DNA of 64,000 nucleotides from Stigmatella aurantiaca. Its GTDB lineage: Bacteria > Myxococcota > Myxococcia > Myxococcales > Myxococcaceae. A program made the translations under genes and the position numbers. Under the pieces are notes generated by a model that had not been told where the DNA came from, did no database searches, and was given only the letters and a program-made list of their open reading frames with translations. The stretch covers positions 62,001-126,000 of the forward strand of contig NZ_FOAP01000019.1 of assembly GCF_900109545.1 (NCBI RefSeq), written 5' to 3'. Positions 1 through 8,149 of the stretch are shown piece after piece (within the stretch, counting starts at the first letter, position 1; every line of letters begins with the position of its first letter).

Positions 1-2257
1 GAACGCGGACGGGAAGAAAGACGCCAACGAGACCGATCCCCGCCGTTTCGACACGGATGGGGACGGCATCTCGGACGGAGTGGAGTCGGGCGTCACCGTG
101 AGCCCGGATCCGGTCACCTGCGCCAACATCTTCATTCCGGATGCGAGCCCCGGGACGACGACGAACCCGGTGAACCCGGACTCGGACGGTGATGGCATCC
201 CCGACGGCGCGGAGGACACCAACCAGAATGGTGGGGTGGATCCTGGAGAACTGGATCCCAACGCAGGCGACGCGACGGGGCCCGTGGGCCAGGTGTGCAC
301 GGTCAACAACCTGCGTCCGGTGACCTTCCAGTCCGAGGATGGCGCGGACCTGAAGTTGGCCTTGCCTCCGACGTTCACGGAGGTGACGCAGATCAAGGTG
401 GGGAACGAGGTGAAGGGGCTGGTGGGCTATGACAGCAGCACGAAGGTGGCGTTCCTGGCCTTCCGCCGCGCGGCACCGGCGGGCGCCACGGATCCGCTCG
501 GGGATGAGGAAGAGCTGCGTCCTGCTATCAACGGCAAGGGCGCACTGACCAACCGCACCGCGCAGGTGTTCAAGACGTGGGACGGCTTCAACGCGGTGCA
601 GGCCTTCTACGACCAGTCGGGAGCCAGCACGGACCTCAAGCGCCGGACGGATCAACTGGTGGATGCGTTGGTGCCTGGCAGTACGGGCCGCCTGAGTCAG
701 GAGGCCGCGGGGGTGAACGGTGACTTCCGCCTCCAAGCGCTCTTCGTGCATCGCTCGAACGACAGCGTGGTGGTGTTGGTGGCCGTGGTGCCCCTGGCCA
801 GCGTGACGGGAGCCAACCGCAGCTCGACCGCGGCCTTCTCGTCCAAGGACCTGTCCGATGGTTCCGCGCTCGCGCAATTCGGCGAGCCCACGGCGGTGCA
901 GTGTGAGCGCTTCCAGTTGGAAGCGGCGAAGGTGGACTTCATCTTCGTCGTGGACGACAGCGGCTCGATGGCAAGCTCGCAGGATGCGCTTGCTGCTACG
1001 GCCAGTGCCGCGGTGGATTCGCTCAATGCCTCGTCATTGGACTGGCGAATGACGCTTGTCTCGTCCTCGTATCACTACGGGACCTCATGGTCCAACGCAG
1101 GCACGATTCGGCGCTTTACCCGCAACGTGAACAAAGTGAAATCATGGCTCACGAGCGGTAGCAATTGCGTGAACAATGTCTGCAGCGGGGTTCCTACAAC
1201 CCCCGAGGCCGCAGCTTGCCCCGGGGCTCTTAAACCCCCCAGCGAGGATGAGACCGGCAAGTCCATCGAAGGTGCGAATGGTGGTTGTTCGGTGGGAATC
1301 GCGGGAAGCGGTAACGAAGGAGTGCTCGGCGCGGCAAGGAAGGTCATCAATGATATCACCCCAGGAACGGAGCCGACCGAGGCAGAGTCGAATCTCCGTG
1401 CCCGTAAAGACGCCACGCTCGTGGTCGTGTTGCTCGGGGACGCGGATGACCAGACGTTGAAGGATGTGAATAACGGTATCGAGAATTGCGGCTCGGGTGG
1501 AACCAAGGAGAGGGAGGGGTCTGCTTGTGAGCCTGTTCAGACCTTCATCAACTTCTTCGGCAGCGTGACGTCGCCGGTCACTCCCACCAACAAGACAGGC
1601 AGTCTCATCACCGTTCATGGCATCATCTGCCCGGGTGGCAGCTACTGTGGGTGCGGTGCAGGGCAAACGTGCACGGGCACGAGTTCCAGCCGTGAATTCA
1701 ACCCCCAGGCTGGAGGCGTATCGAAGGCCCGCAACGCCGCGGTGGTCAATGCCACGGGTGGAGTGATTGGCTCCATCATCGACAACAACTCCATCCGGGT
1801 ATCGATGGACGCCATCATCGCGGATGCCATCGGGAACGCGGGTTACAAGACCCTCAAGCCGCCCATCGGTGCGTCCCTCAAGGTGGCGCTGAGCGAGGTG
1901 CGCGACGCAAACGTCTGCAACGCCAACAACGTGCCTCGAAGCACCGTCAATGGCTTCGACTTCGACGGCAGCGCGCGGACCCTCTCGCTCTTTGGTGCGT
2001 GCCGTCCTGCCAACGAGAACTCCCAGGCCGCGGTGTCGTACCAGTACTGGATTGATCAGGAGAAGGATCCCAACGGCGGCGTGCCCTGCCAGGACGATCC
2101 GGACTATGACGAGACCGAGCAAGATCACTGCGACGATCTCTTGGCCTGCAACGAGCCCACCGACACGTGCGTTTGCCCGTCCAACTGCAGTGACACGTGC
2201 GGCGCAGGGACTCGGTGTGACGAGGCGCTGTGCGCCTGCGTGCCCGTCATTGGCTGA
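1..2257 (+). CDS. VWA-domain surface protein with Ca-binding repeats (5' partial)
   Basis: The reading frame is open from base 2, so the gene begins left of the window and about 751 residues are visible. The first 100 residues carry Asp/Gly-rich thrombospondin-type-3-like calcium repeats (pattern DxDGDGIxDGxE). Around visible residue 315 a von Willebrand A domain begins with the hydrophobic strand FIFVV followed by the MIDAS motif DDSGSM, which normally binds a divalent metal and adhesion ligands. The C-terminal 60 residues are very rich in cysteine. This combination resembles surface lipoproteins of myxobacterial gliding motility such as CglD, but the N-terminal signal is outside the window so neither lipidation nor identity can be confirmed. 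It converges on the HYR/FG-GAP lipoprotein gene across a shared terminator. Confidence 0.85.
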   Translation, partial: NADGKKDANETDPRRFDTDGDGISDGVESGVTVSPDPVTCANIFIPDASPGTTTNPVNPDSDGDGIPDGAEDTNQNGGVDPGELDPNAGDATGPVGQVCTVNNLRPVTFQSEDGADLKLALPPTFTEVTQIKVGNEVKGLVGYDSSTKVAFLAFRRAAPAGATDPLGDEEELRPAINGKGALTNRTAQVFKTWDGFNAVQAFYDQSGASTDLKRRTDQLVDALVPGSTGRLSQEAAGVNGDFRLQALFVHRSNDSVVVLVAVVPLASVTGANRSSTAAFSSKDLSDGSALAQFGEPTAVQCERFQLEAAKVDFIFVVDDSGSMASSQDALAATASAAVDSLNASSLDWRMTLVSSSYHYGTSWSNAGTIRRFTRNVNKVKSWLTSGSNCVNNVCSGVPTTPEAAACPGALKPPSEDETGKSIEGANGGCSVGIAGSGNEGVLGAARKVINDITPGTEPTEAESNLRARKDATLVVVLLGDADDQTLKDVNNGIENCGSGGTKEREGSACEPVQTFINFFGSVTSPVTPTNKTGSLITVHGIICPGGSYCGCGAGQTCTGTSSSREFNPQAGGVSKARNAAVVNATGGVIGSIIDNNSIRVSMDAIIADAIGNAGYKTLKPPIGASLKVALSEVRDANVCNANNVPRSTVNGFDFDGSARTLSLFGACRPANENSQAAVSYQYWIDQEKDPNGGVPCQDDPDYDETEQDHCDDLLACNEPTDTCVCPSNCSDTCGAGTRCDEALCACVPVIG

Positions 2258-2323
2258 TGAAGGACCGGAGAGCTCCGGGCCGTTGAGCCGGAGCGCTTCC
2301 TGGGCCTGAAGGCCGTAAAAACG

Positions 2324-2357
2324 AGGGCCCGGAACCCCCAGCAGGGTTCCGGGCCCT
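2324..2357. terminator. bidirectional rho-independent terminator
   Basis: A perfect 14-bp inverted repeat (2324-2337 and 2344-2357, core GGGCCCGGAACCC) with a 6-nt loop lies between two convergent genes. On the minus strand it is followed, after CG, by five T; on the plus strand by TTCTTC. It therefore can end transcription from both sides. Confidence 0.85.
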
Positions 2358-2375
2358 TTCTTCATCCTGGGAAGG

Positions 2376-5231
2376 CTACGGCAGGCTGAGGTCCAGGCGC
2401 ACCCGGACCCCGAAGTTGCACGAGGCCTGGTTTCCGGACGCATCCGTCGCAGTGCAGGTAACGGGCGTCAGCCCCAGTAGGAAGAGAAGCCCCGGGGCAT
2501 GTGAGCAGGTAACGGGGGCCGGGCCGCAGGTATCGGTGGCCGAGGTGGCGAAGTTGACCGCCACGCCGATCTGCCCAAGCCCCACCTTGGCCTCCACCGA
2601 CAGCGGGCAGCTGATGGCTGGTGGCGTCGTGTCGCCGGTCACCTTCACGTCGAAGCCGCAGCTTGCCGTGTTGCCCGAGCCATCCTTCGCGGAGCAGGAC
2701 ACGGGCGTGGTGCCCACCGGGAACTTGGAGCCCGAGGCGTGCGAGCAGGACACCGGCGCCGCACCGCAGTTATCGGTGGACGAAGGAGGCTCGAACGTGA
2801 CGGCTGCTCCCGCGGGAGCGCAGGTCTCCACCGTCTTGGAGGCAGGGCAGCTCACGGACGGCTTCGCCGTATCCCCGGTCACCGTGACGTTGAAGCCGCA
2901 GCTTGCCGTATTGCCCGAGCCATCCTGCGCGGAGCAGGACACGGGCGTAGTACCCACCGGGAAGGTGGCACCTGAGGCGTGCGAGCAGGTGACAGGGGCC
3001 TCGCCGCAGTTGTCCTGGGCCGTGGCGGCCGCGAACGTGACGGCGGTGCCCTGGGGCGAGCAGCTCTCGAGCGTGGTGGCGGCCGGGCAGCTCACCTCGG
3101 GCTTCGTGGTGTCCACCACGGTGACGGTGCCCACGCACTGGGCGCTGGCCTCCCCATCGGTGGCCGTCAGGGTGACGGAGTGGGAGCCCAGGCCAAAGGG
3201 GCCCTTCGGCGCCTCGGAGACCGAAAAGGGCGCCGGCTGGTTGTCCGGATCATGGCTGCCGTTGTCGATGCTGGCGGTGCCCTGGCACGTGGCGTTCGCG
3301 GAGACGGTGACATCCTGGCAGAGGGCCACGGGTGGCAGGTTGGCCGGGGTCTCCTGGCAGCTCAGGTCAATCGTCGCGGAGGCGCTGTTGTTGGTCTCAT
3401 CGCACTCGGTGTCGCGGCCCGCGCCCATCCCGTCGTCATCCGCGACGGCGAAGATCTCGAAGGTGCCTCCCGGAGACGGATTCAGCGGCAGGGTGGCCTC
3501 GCGGCTGGCCCCCGAGGGAAGCGCTTCGCTGAGCACGGCCACCCCCAACCGGGTTCCACCCGAGGCGGGATTGCCCCGGTAGAAGGCCACCTTCAGCCCC
3601 GTGGGCACCGTGCCAGCCCCCATGTTCGCGACGGTGGTGCTCAGGAGCAGCGCCCCGTTCTCGGCGCACTGAGCCGTCACCGCGAAGGTGCTCAGCTCCG
3701 GAAGCAACAGGGGACTGTCGCCCAGGTAGCCGGCGACGTTGGAGCGGAAGGCATTGAGGAAGGACTGCAGCCAGTGCCGCGTGGGTTGGGCGGGGATCCG
3801 GCCATCGTCGGTGATGTTGGTGATGGAGTAGGCGTGCTGGTTCCAGATGCGCCGCGTGTGGGCCCAGCCCTCCTTCTTGTCGTGGTACACGCGGATGCCG
3901 TGGTAGCCCGGATAGGCCGTATCGTTCGTGGCCACCACCAGCTCCGCCGCGAAGTCGTTGTCCACGTCCGCGATGACCGGGTTCTCGTGCGTGGTGCTGG
4001 AGCTGTGGTTCGTCTCGAAGCGGACCTGGCCGGTGGCCCCGTCATAGATGCGCAGCCGCACCTCGTCCGCGTAGATGATTTCCAGCTTCCCATCATCCTC
4101 GAAGTCGAACGCGGTGGAGCCCGTCTTGCCGGAGCTCAGCTCCTGCGTGGGGCTCTTCCACAGCAACTTCCCATCCGAGTCCAGCACGCTGTACGCGTTC
4201 GTGCCGGGCAGGCCGATCTCCGGCACGCCGTCGTTGTCGAAGTCTCCAATGTTGGGGCTGCCCCCGTGTCCACCCCCGGGCACAGGCGACGTCCAGAGCA
4301 CCTGGCAGGTGTCGTCAAGCAGGCTCACCTGGCCATGGCCCGACACGACAATCTCCGCCTTCGCGTCCTCATCGAAGTTCCCCACCGCCGCGAAGCCATG
4401 GGGAATCGGCGCGGAGGGGCAGTAGGCCGAGCCATTGTGCCGGTAGATGGAGCGGCCGTTGATGACCTCCTGCTTGCCGTCCCCGTCGATATCGGCCGCG
4501 AAGGACACCGGGCCGGTGTTCTCGGCGCCGCCCATGCCGTCCGCCCCCACCCACTTCAGCGTGCCCGTGTGGCTGTAGACCCGGTTGCCGTCGAGGATCT
4601 CCACCTTGCCATCGCCGTCGAGGTCCGCCAGCGAGGGGCCGCCCCACTCGTTGTAATCGAAGGCGTCCGGCGCCGTGCGGAACTTGAAGGTGCCGTCGTT
4701 CTCGTAGCAGATGATGCCGCGGCCGTCGGAGGGAATGCCGCAGATCTCCACCAGGCCATCGTTGTCGATGTCTCCTGCGGTGATGCTGGAGGCCGCCTTG
4801 ATGCGGTGGGCCGGGTCGGTGTTGGCCCAGAGGTCCCGCCCATCGTCTCCGCTGATGGCCCGAAGCACCCCTTCCTTCCAGATGGCGTCCCCCGAGCCAT
4901 TCTTGAAGGTGCTGAAGACGATGTCCGGGACGCCATCGCCGCTCACGTCGATGACCACCGGCGTCATCATCACCTGGTTGAATTCGGGGGCTTGCTGGCT
5001 GCCCGTCCAGGCCCACTGCAGTTCGGGCTCGAAGTTCGGCTCGAAGGGCGGCTGCGCGTCGCAAGCCTCCGAGAGGGGGCTCGCCTCCTGGCCGCTCACC
5101 TGCTGCCCGGGGGCCGTGGTCTCGCTACACCCTCCGGTCCCTAGCGCCATGAGCGCGGCGAAGAGTCGCTTGCGCCAGGGGTGTCCGGTTCTCCCTCGTA
5201 CACGGTCATGGGTGTCTCGTGCCTGTTCCAT
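2376..5231 (-). CDS. FG-GAP/VCBS repeat, CARDB and HYR-domain lipoprotein
   Basis: The start at 5231 is chosen because GGAGG lies 6-7 nt upstream; the open frame extends 13 codons further without a better site. The signal peptide ends in a lipobox-like GTGGC near residue 35, so this is a probable lipoprotein. Residues about 60-490 hold many Asp-rich FG-GAP/VCBS-type units (pattern DxDGDGxxEI), typical of calcium-binding beta-propellers. A CARDB-like segment follows (about 510-620), then four HYR-type immunoglobulin-like units with paired cysteines up to the C-terminus. About 951 residues. No catalytic motif is visible; an adhesive or scaffolding role on the cell surface is inference. Confidence 0.85.
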   Translation of the reverse strand: MEQARDTHDRVRGRTGHPWRKRLFAALMALGTGGCSETTAPGQQVSGQEASPLSEACDAQPPFEPNFEPELQWAWTGSQQAPEFNQVMMTPVVIDVSGDGVPDIVFSTFKNGSGDAIWKEGVLRAISGDDGRDLWANTDPAHRIKAASSITAGDIDNDGLVEICGIPSDGRGIICYENDGTFKFRTAPDAFDYNEWGGPSLADLDGDGKVEILDGNRVYSHTGTLKWVGADGMGGAENTGPVSFAADIDGDGKQEVINGRSIYRHNGSAYCPSAPIPHGFAAVGNFDEDAKAEIVVSGHGQVSLLDDTCQVLWTSPVPGGGHGGSPNIGDFDNDGVPEIGLPGTNAYSVLDSDGKLLWKSPTQELSSGKTGSTAFDFEDDGKLEIIYADEVRLRIYDGATGQVRFETNHSSSTTHENPVIADVDNDFAAELVVATNDTAYPGYHGIRVYHDKKEGWAHTRRIWNQHAYSITNITDDGRIPAQPTRHWLQSFLNAFRSNVAGYLGDSPLLLPELSTFAVTAQCAENGALLLSTTVANMGAGTVPTGLKVAFYRGNPASGGTRLGVAVLSEALPSGASREATLPLNPSPGGTFEIFAVADDDGMGAGRDTECDETNNSASATIDLSCQETPANLPPVALCQDVTVSANATCQGTASIDNGSHDPDNQPAPFSVSEAPKGPFGLGSHSVTLTATDGEASAQCVGTVTVVDTTKPEVSCPAATTLESCSPQGTAVTFAAATAQDNCGEAPVTCSHASGATFPVGTTPVSCSAQDGSGNTASCGFNVTVTGDTAKPSVSCPASKTVETCAPAGAAVTFEPPSSTDNCGAAPVSCSHASGSKFPVGTTPVSCSAKDGSGNTASCGFDVKVTGDTTPPAISCPLSVEAKVGLGQIGVAVNFATSATDTCGPAPVTCSHAPGLLFLLGLTPVTCTATDASGNQASCNFGVRVRLDLSLP
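2637..2988. repeat. imperfect tandem repeat, period 240 bp, encoding HYR units
   Basis: Two blocks of about 112 bp (from 2637 and from 2877) are near-identical and exactly 240 bp apart. Each codes for the same part of an HYR module, including the VGTTPVSCSA segment. A more diverged copy lies about 240 bp to the left. This indicates recent duplication of the domain within the gene. Confidence 0.75.
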
Positions 5232-5550
5232 GTCGCGCCTCCTCTGCTGCCGGGCGTAGGCCGACGACATGTCGGCCGCATTTGAGGTGTGGTTGAGTCA
5301 TCCCGTTTTCTCGGGATCTCGGTAGAAAAAGAAAAATATAGATTCTGCGGAAAACAGGTGCGGATCCAATCCGTCCGGAGGTCGTAGGGAGATGTGGGCC
5401 AGCAACACTGTCCGCTACCCACCCCTGAAGCCGCAGGGCTCTGTCCGGCCAGCAACAGCGGATCACCCTCCCGGCACTGCTGGAAGTTTCGTCCAAAAAC
5501 CCCAGGCCCTACGTTCCCCCCGCTGAGACAATTGGATGGGCGGGTGAGAC
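5232..5550. other. intergenic region between divergent genes
   Basis: There is no supportable gene. The region holds an AT-rich patch (about 5324-5345) in an otherwise GC-rich stretch and a small hairpin ATCCCG/CGGGAT at 5300-5317. It should contain the promoters of the lipoprotein gene (minus) and the methyltransferase gene (plus), but no convincing -35/-10 pair was recognised. Confidence 0.5.
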
Positions 5551-6411
5551 ATGAGGTCGAAGCGGTGGGCGTCTGAGGCAGAGTTCTTCGATCGGTTGGC
5601 GGAGTCCCAGCTTGGGAAGATTCCTTGGATGGACCCTGCCGTCCTCCGGCGGTACAGCGGCCGGTTGCGTCCATGGTTCAACAAGGAGTTCCGGTTCGAG
5701 CGCCTCGGCGACCTGAACGGGCTTCATGTGCTGGATGTCGGGTGTGGCGACGGCTCCAACAGCATCCTGCTGGCCAGCCGGGGCGCCCGGGTGACGGGCA
5801 TCGACATCTCGTCCCGCTCCATCGAGCTGGCCACCGAGCGGGCCCGCCTGGCCGGCGTCCAGGACCGGGTGACGTTCCACTGCTCCCCGCTGGAGCTGGC
5901 CGACTTCCCCGAGAACACCTTCGATGTCATCTGGGGCGACGGCATCCTCCACCACCTGATTCCCGAGCTGGAGGGCGTGCTGGCGCAGCTGGAGCGCTGG
6001 GCCAAGCCCGGCGCCCGGGTCATCTTCTCCGAGCCGCTCAGCCTCAGCCCCGCGCTCCGGCGGCTGCGGTCGCACATTCCCATTCACGAGGGGGCGACCC
6101 CGGACGAGCGTCCGCTGGAGTCCGCCGAGCTGAACCTCATCCTCCAGCGCCTGCCTGGCACGCAGATGCGGCACTTCTCGCTGCTCAGCTGGTTCAACCG
6201 CTTCGTGATGAAGGGCACCACCTACGAGCGGGCGTCGACGGCCCGGCGGCTCGCCACGGAGCTGCTCCACGCGGCGGACTATGCGCTGCTGTCGCTCCCC
6301 GGCCTCAAGAACCTGGGCGGCATGGTGGTGCTCTCCTCCTCCATCTCGAAGCAGGCCAAGCCCGCCGGGGCGTCCGTGCCGGAGCCGGTGCGCCGCGCGG
6401 AGGCTGGCTGA
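5551..6411 (+). CDS. class I SAM-dependent methyltransferase
   Basis: A 286-residue protein with a clear Rossmann methyltransferase core. Motif I is VLDVGCGDGSN at about residue 60, followed by the acidic residue of motif II in TGIDIS, and a motif IV-like segment FDVIWGDGILHHL. This belongs to the Methyltransf_11/25 type that methylates small molecules, lipids or sugars; the substrate cannot be read from the sequence. The ATG at 5551 has only a weak GGGCGGG upstream. It is a single gene, converging on the dioxygenase gene through a perfect hairpin, and its distance from the sugar operon makes a role there only a possibility. Confidence 0.85.
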   Translation: MRSKRWASEAEFFDRLAESQLGKIPWMDPAVLRRYSGRLRPWFNKEFRFERLGDLNGLHVLDVGCGDGSNSILLASRGARVTGIDISSRSIELATERARLAGVQDRVTFHCSPLELADFPENTFDVIWGDGILHHLIPELEGVLAQLERWAKPGARVIFSEPLSLSPALRRLRSHIPIHEGATPDERPLESAELNLILQRLPGTQMRHFSLLSWFNRFVMKGTTYERASTARRLATELLHAADYALLSLPGLKNLGGMVVLSSSISKQAKPAGASVPEPVRRAEAG

Positions 6412-6420
6412 GCCGTGCCC

Positions 6421-6452
6421 CGCGAAGCGTCTCAGGTCCCGGACGCTTCGCG
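6421..6452. terminator. hairpin between convergent genes
   Basis: A perfect 11-bp inverted repeat (CGCGAAGCGTC at 6421-6431, GACGCTTCGCG at 6442-6452) with a 10-nt loop spans the stop codon of the minus-strand dioxygenase gene. It has no T-run, so it may be a weak terminator or an RNA 3'-end stabiliser for both convergent transcripts. Confidence 0.55.
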
Positions 6453-7307
6453 CTCGAGTTCCTTCCGGAAGAAGGTGCTGCCCTCGGCCAGTGTGCGGAC
6501 GTAGGGCGTCACGTCCTCGCGCGCCTCGGGTGACAGCCGCGCGAAGGGAATCACGTGCTCATCGGGCACGTACCGGAAGGTGAAGTTCACCCGGCGCGTC
6601 TGAAAGCCGGGTATCTCCGGGGGCAGCAGGTGCCCCACGCGGGTGTCCACCCGCTGCACCCGGTGGAAGGTCTTCTCCTTCCACTGCGTGCCGCCGAAGA
6701 GCTGCAGCGCGCCGTCGTCGAGCCACTGCTCCAGCACCACCTCGTCGCGCTCTCCCGGACGCGTGGAGGTGACGAACTGGATGAGGGCCCGCTCGCCCAG
6801 GGAGAGCGAGGCCACCGGCCCCGGCTCGAAGTCCTTGTGCTCGCCCACGCGCGCGGTGTCCACCCAGCGTCCGTCCTCCAGCCGGTTGCCGTAGAAGTTC
6901 ACCAGGCAGGTGTTGAGGTGCCAGCCCTGCGGCATGTCCGGTCCCCGGAACATGCGGCGCGCCAGCTCCTCCACCTTCTTCACCTGGCGCTGGAGCACCG
7001 CGGGGAACGGCTCCGCCTGCACGCACCGGTTCATCACCCCCTTGGGGGGCCGGTAGTAGTCGAGGCACGCGAACTGCCAGTTGCCCAGCCAGTACACGGG
7101 GCGCAGGAGCCGCCGCTGGCTCTGGCCGGGCGGCGGTGGGAAGTGCTTCGAGTAGCGCTCCTCCCACAGGGGCTTCAGGCTCCCCAGCCAGGTGAGGATT
7201 TCTGCGCGGTCCGCCGCGGACAGGAAGCTCGCGTTGTAGTGGTGGCCTGGCGTGCGGTGGCGGGACCGGGCGGCCAGCGAGGGGCCCCGGCGGGGGGGAG
7301 GTGCCAT
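6432..7307 (-). CDS. AlkB-like 2-oxoglutarate/Fe(II) dioxygenase
   Basis: About 291 residues from the ATG at 7307; the frame is open to 7388, so a longer start is possible. The double-stranded beta-helix core shows the iron ligands: H and D in EHKDFEPGP near residue 158, a distal H in FHRVQRV near 215, and the 2-oxoglutarate-binding arginines in RRVNFTFR. The NFYGNRL segment upstream of HxD is typical of AlkB-type proteins (NxYxxG in AlkB). The family removes alkyl groups from nucleic acids, and some members act on proteins or lipids; the substrate here is unknown. Its 5' end overlaps that of the divergent acyltransferase gene. Confidence 0.75.
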   Translation of the reverse strand: MAPPPRRGPSLAARSRHRTPGHHYNASFLSAADRAEILTWLGSLKPLWEERYSKHFPPPPGQSQRRLLRPVYWLGNWQFACLDYYRPPKGVMNRCVQAEPFPAVLQRQVKKVEELARRMFRGPDMPQGWHLNTCLVNFYGNRLEDGRWVDTARVGEHKDFEPGPVASLSLGERALIQFVTSTRPGERDEVVLEQWLDDGALQLFGGTQWKEKTFHRVQRVDTRVGHLLPPEIPGFQTRRVNFTFRYVPDEHVIPFARLSPEAREDVTPYVRTLAEGSTFFRKELEREASGT

Positions 7308-8149
7308 GTCACGTGCCAGTACCACACCCGGCCCCGAGGTGGGCAGCGCCCGCGTTTTCACTGCCAGGCAAGCAGGCGTGTGGCACACTGCCCCGCACCA
7401 TTCGACTCCTCTTCTCCATCGTCTTCTGGTCGTTCTTCGTGCTCTCCAGCCTGGGGTTCTACCTGGGCGCGCTGGTGCTCTGGGTGATGACGCTCCCGTT
7501 CGACCGGAACGGGCGGATCCTCCACCTGTACTCGTGCTTCTGGGCCCAGCTCTACATCTACGCGAACCCGCTCTGGAGCTGCCGGGTGGAGGGCCGCGAG
7601 CACCTGCCGTGGCGAGGGGCCGCGGTGCTGGTGGCCAACCACGAGTCGCTGGGCGACATCCTCGTGCTGTTCGGCCTCTACCGGCCCTTCAAGTGGGTGT
7701 CCAAGGCCGCCAACTTCCGGCTGCCGTTCATCGGCTGGAACATGACGCTCAACCGCTACGTGCCCCTGGTGCGCGGCGACCGGGAGAGCGTCGGGCGGAT
7801 GATGGTGGAGTGTGAGAAGTGGCTCCTCCGGGGCGTGCCCATCCTCATGTTCCCCGAGGGAACGCGCTCCCCGGACGGCCACATCAAGGCCTTCAAGGAG
7901 GGGGCCTTCCACCTCGCGGTGAAGTTGCAGTGCCCCGTCATCCCCGTGGTCCTCACGGGCACCGCGCGGACCCTGCCCAAGCATGGCCTGAAGCTTCAGA
8001 CCCGGGCCCGGTGCCACGTGCGGGTGCTGCCCCCCGTGAAGCCCGCGGACCATGGCAACAGCGTGCCGGAGCTGCTGGAGCACGTGCGCACCCTCATGAT
8101 CGAGGAGAAGGCCCGCATGGATGCGGCGCAGCTGGGGACTCCCCGCTGA
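7301..8149 (+). CDS. 1-acylglycerol-3-phosphate O-acyltransferase (PlsC family)
   Basis: About 282 residues. An N-terminal membrane segment (LLFSIVFWSFFVLSSLGFYL) is followed by the PlsC/LPLAT acyltransferase domain with the catalytic H(x4)D in NHESLGD and the glycerol-phosphate-binding FPEGTRS block. It would transfer an acyl chain from acyl-CoA or acyl-ACP to lysophosphatidic acid at the inner membrane. The start is uncertain: GTG codons at 7301 and 7313 fit the frame, with a G-rich tract just before; no ATG exists before the catalytic domain. The stop TGA directly abuts the TCA (minus stop) of the next convergent gene. Confidence 0.85.
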   Translation: MPCHVPVPHPAPRWAAPAFSLPGKQACGTLPRTIRLLFSIVFWSFFVLSSLGFYLGALVLWVMTLPFDRNGRILHLYSCFWAQLYIYANPLWSCRVEGREHLPWRGAAVLVANHESLGDILVLFGLYRPFKWVSKAANFRLPFIGWNMTLNRYVPLVRGDRESVGRMMVECEKWLLRGVPILMFPEGTRSPDGHIKAFKEGAFHLAVKLQCPVIPVVLTGTARTLPKHGLKLQTRARCHVRVLPPVKPADHGNSVPELLEHVRTLMIEEKARMDAAQLGTPR

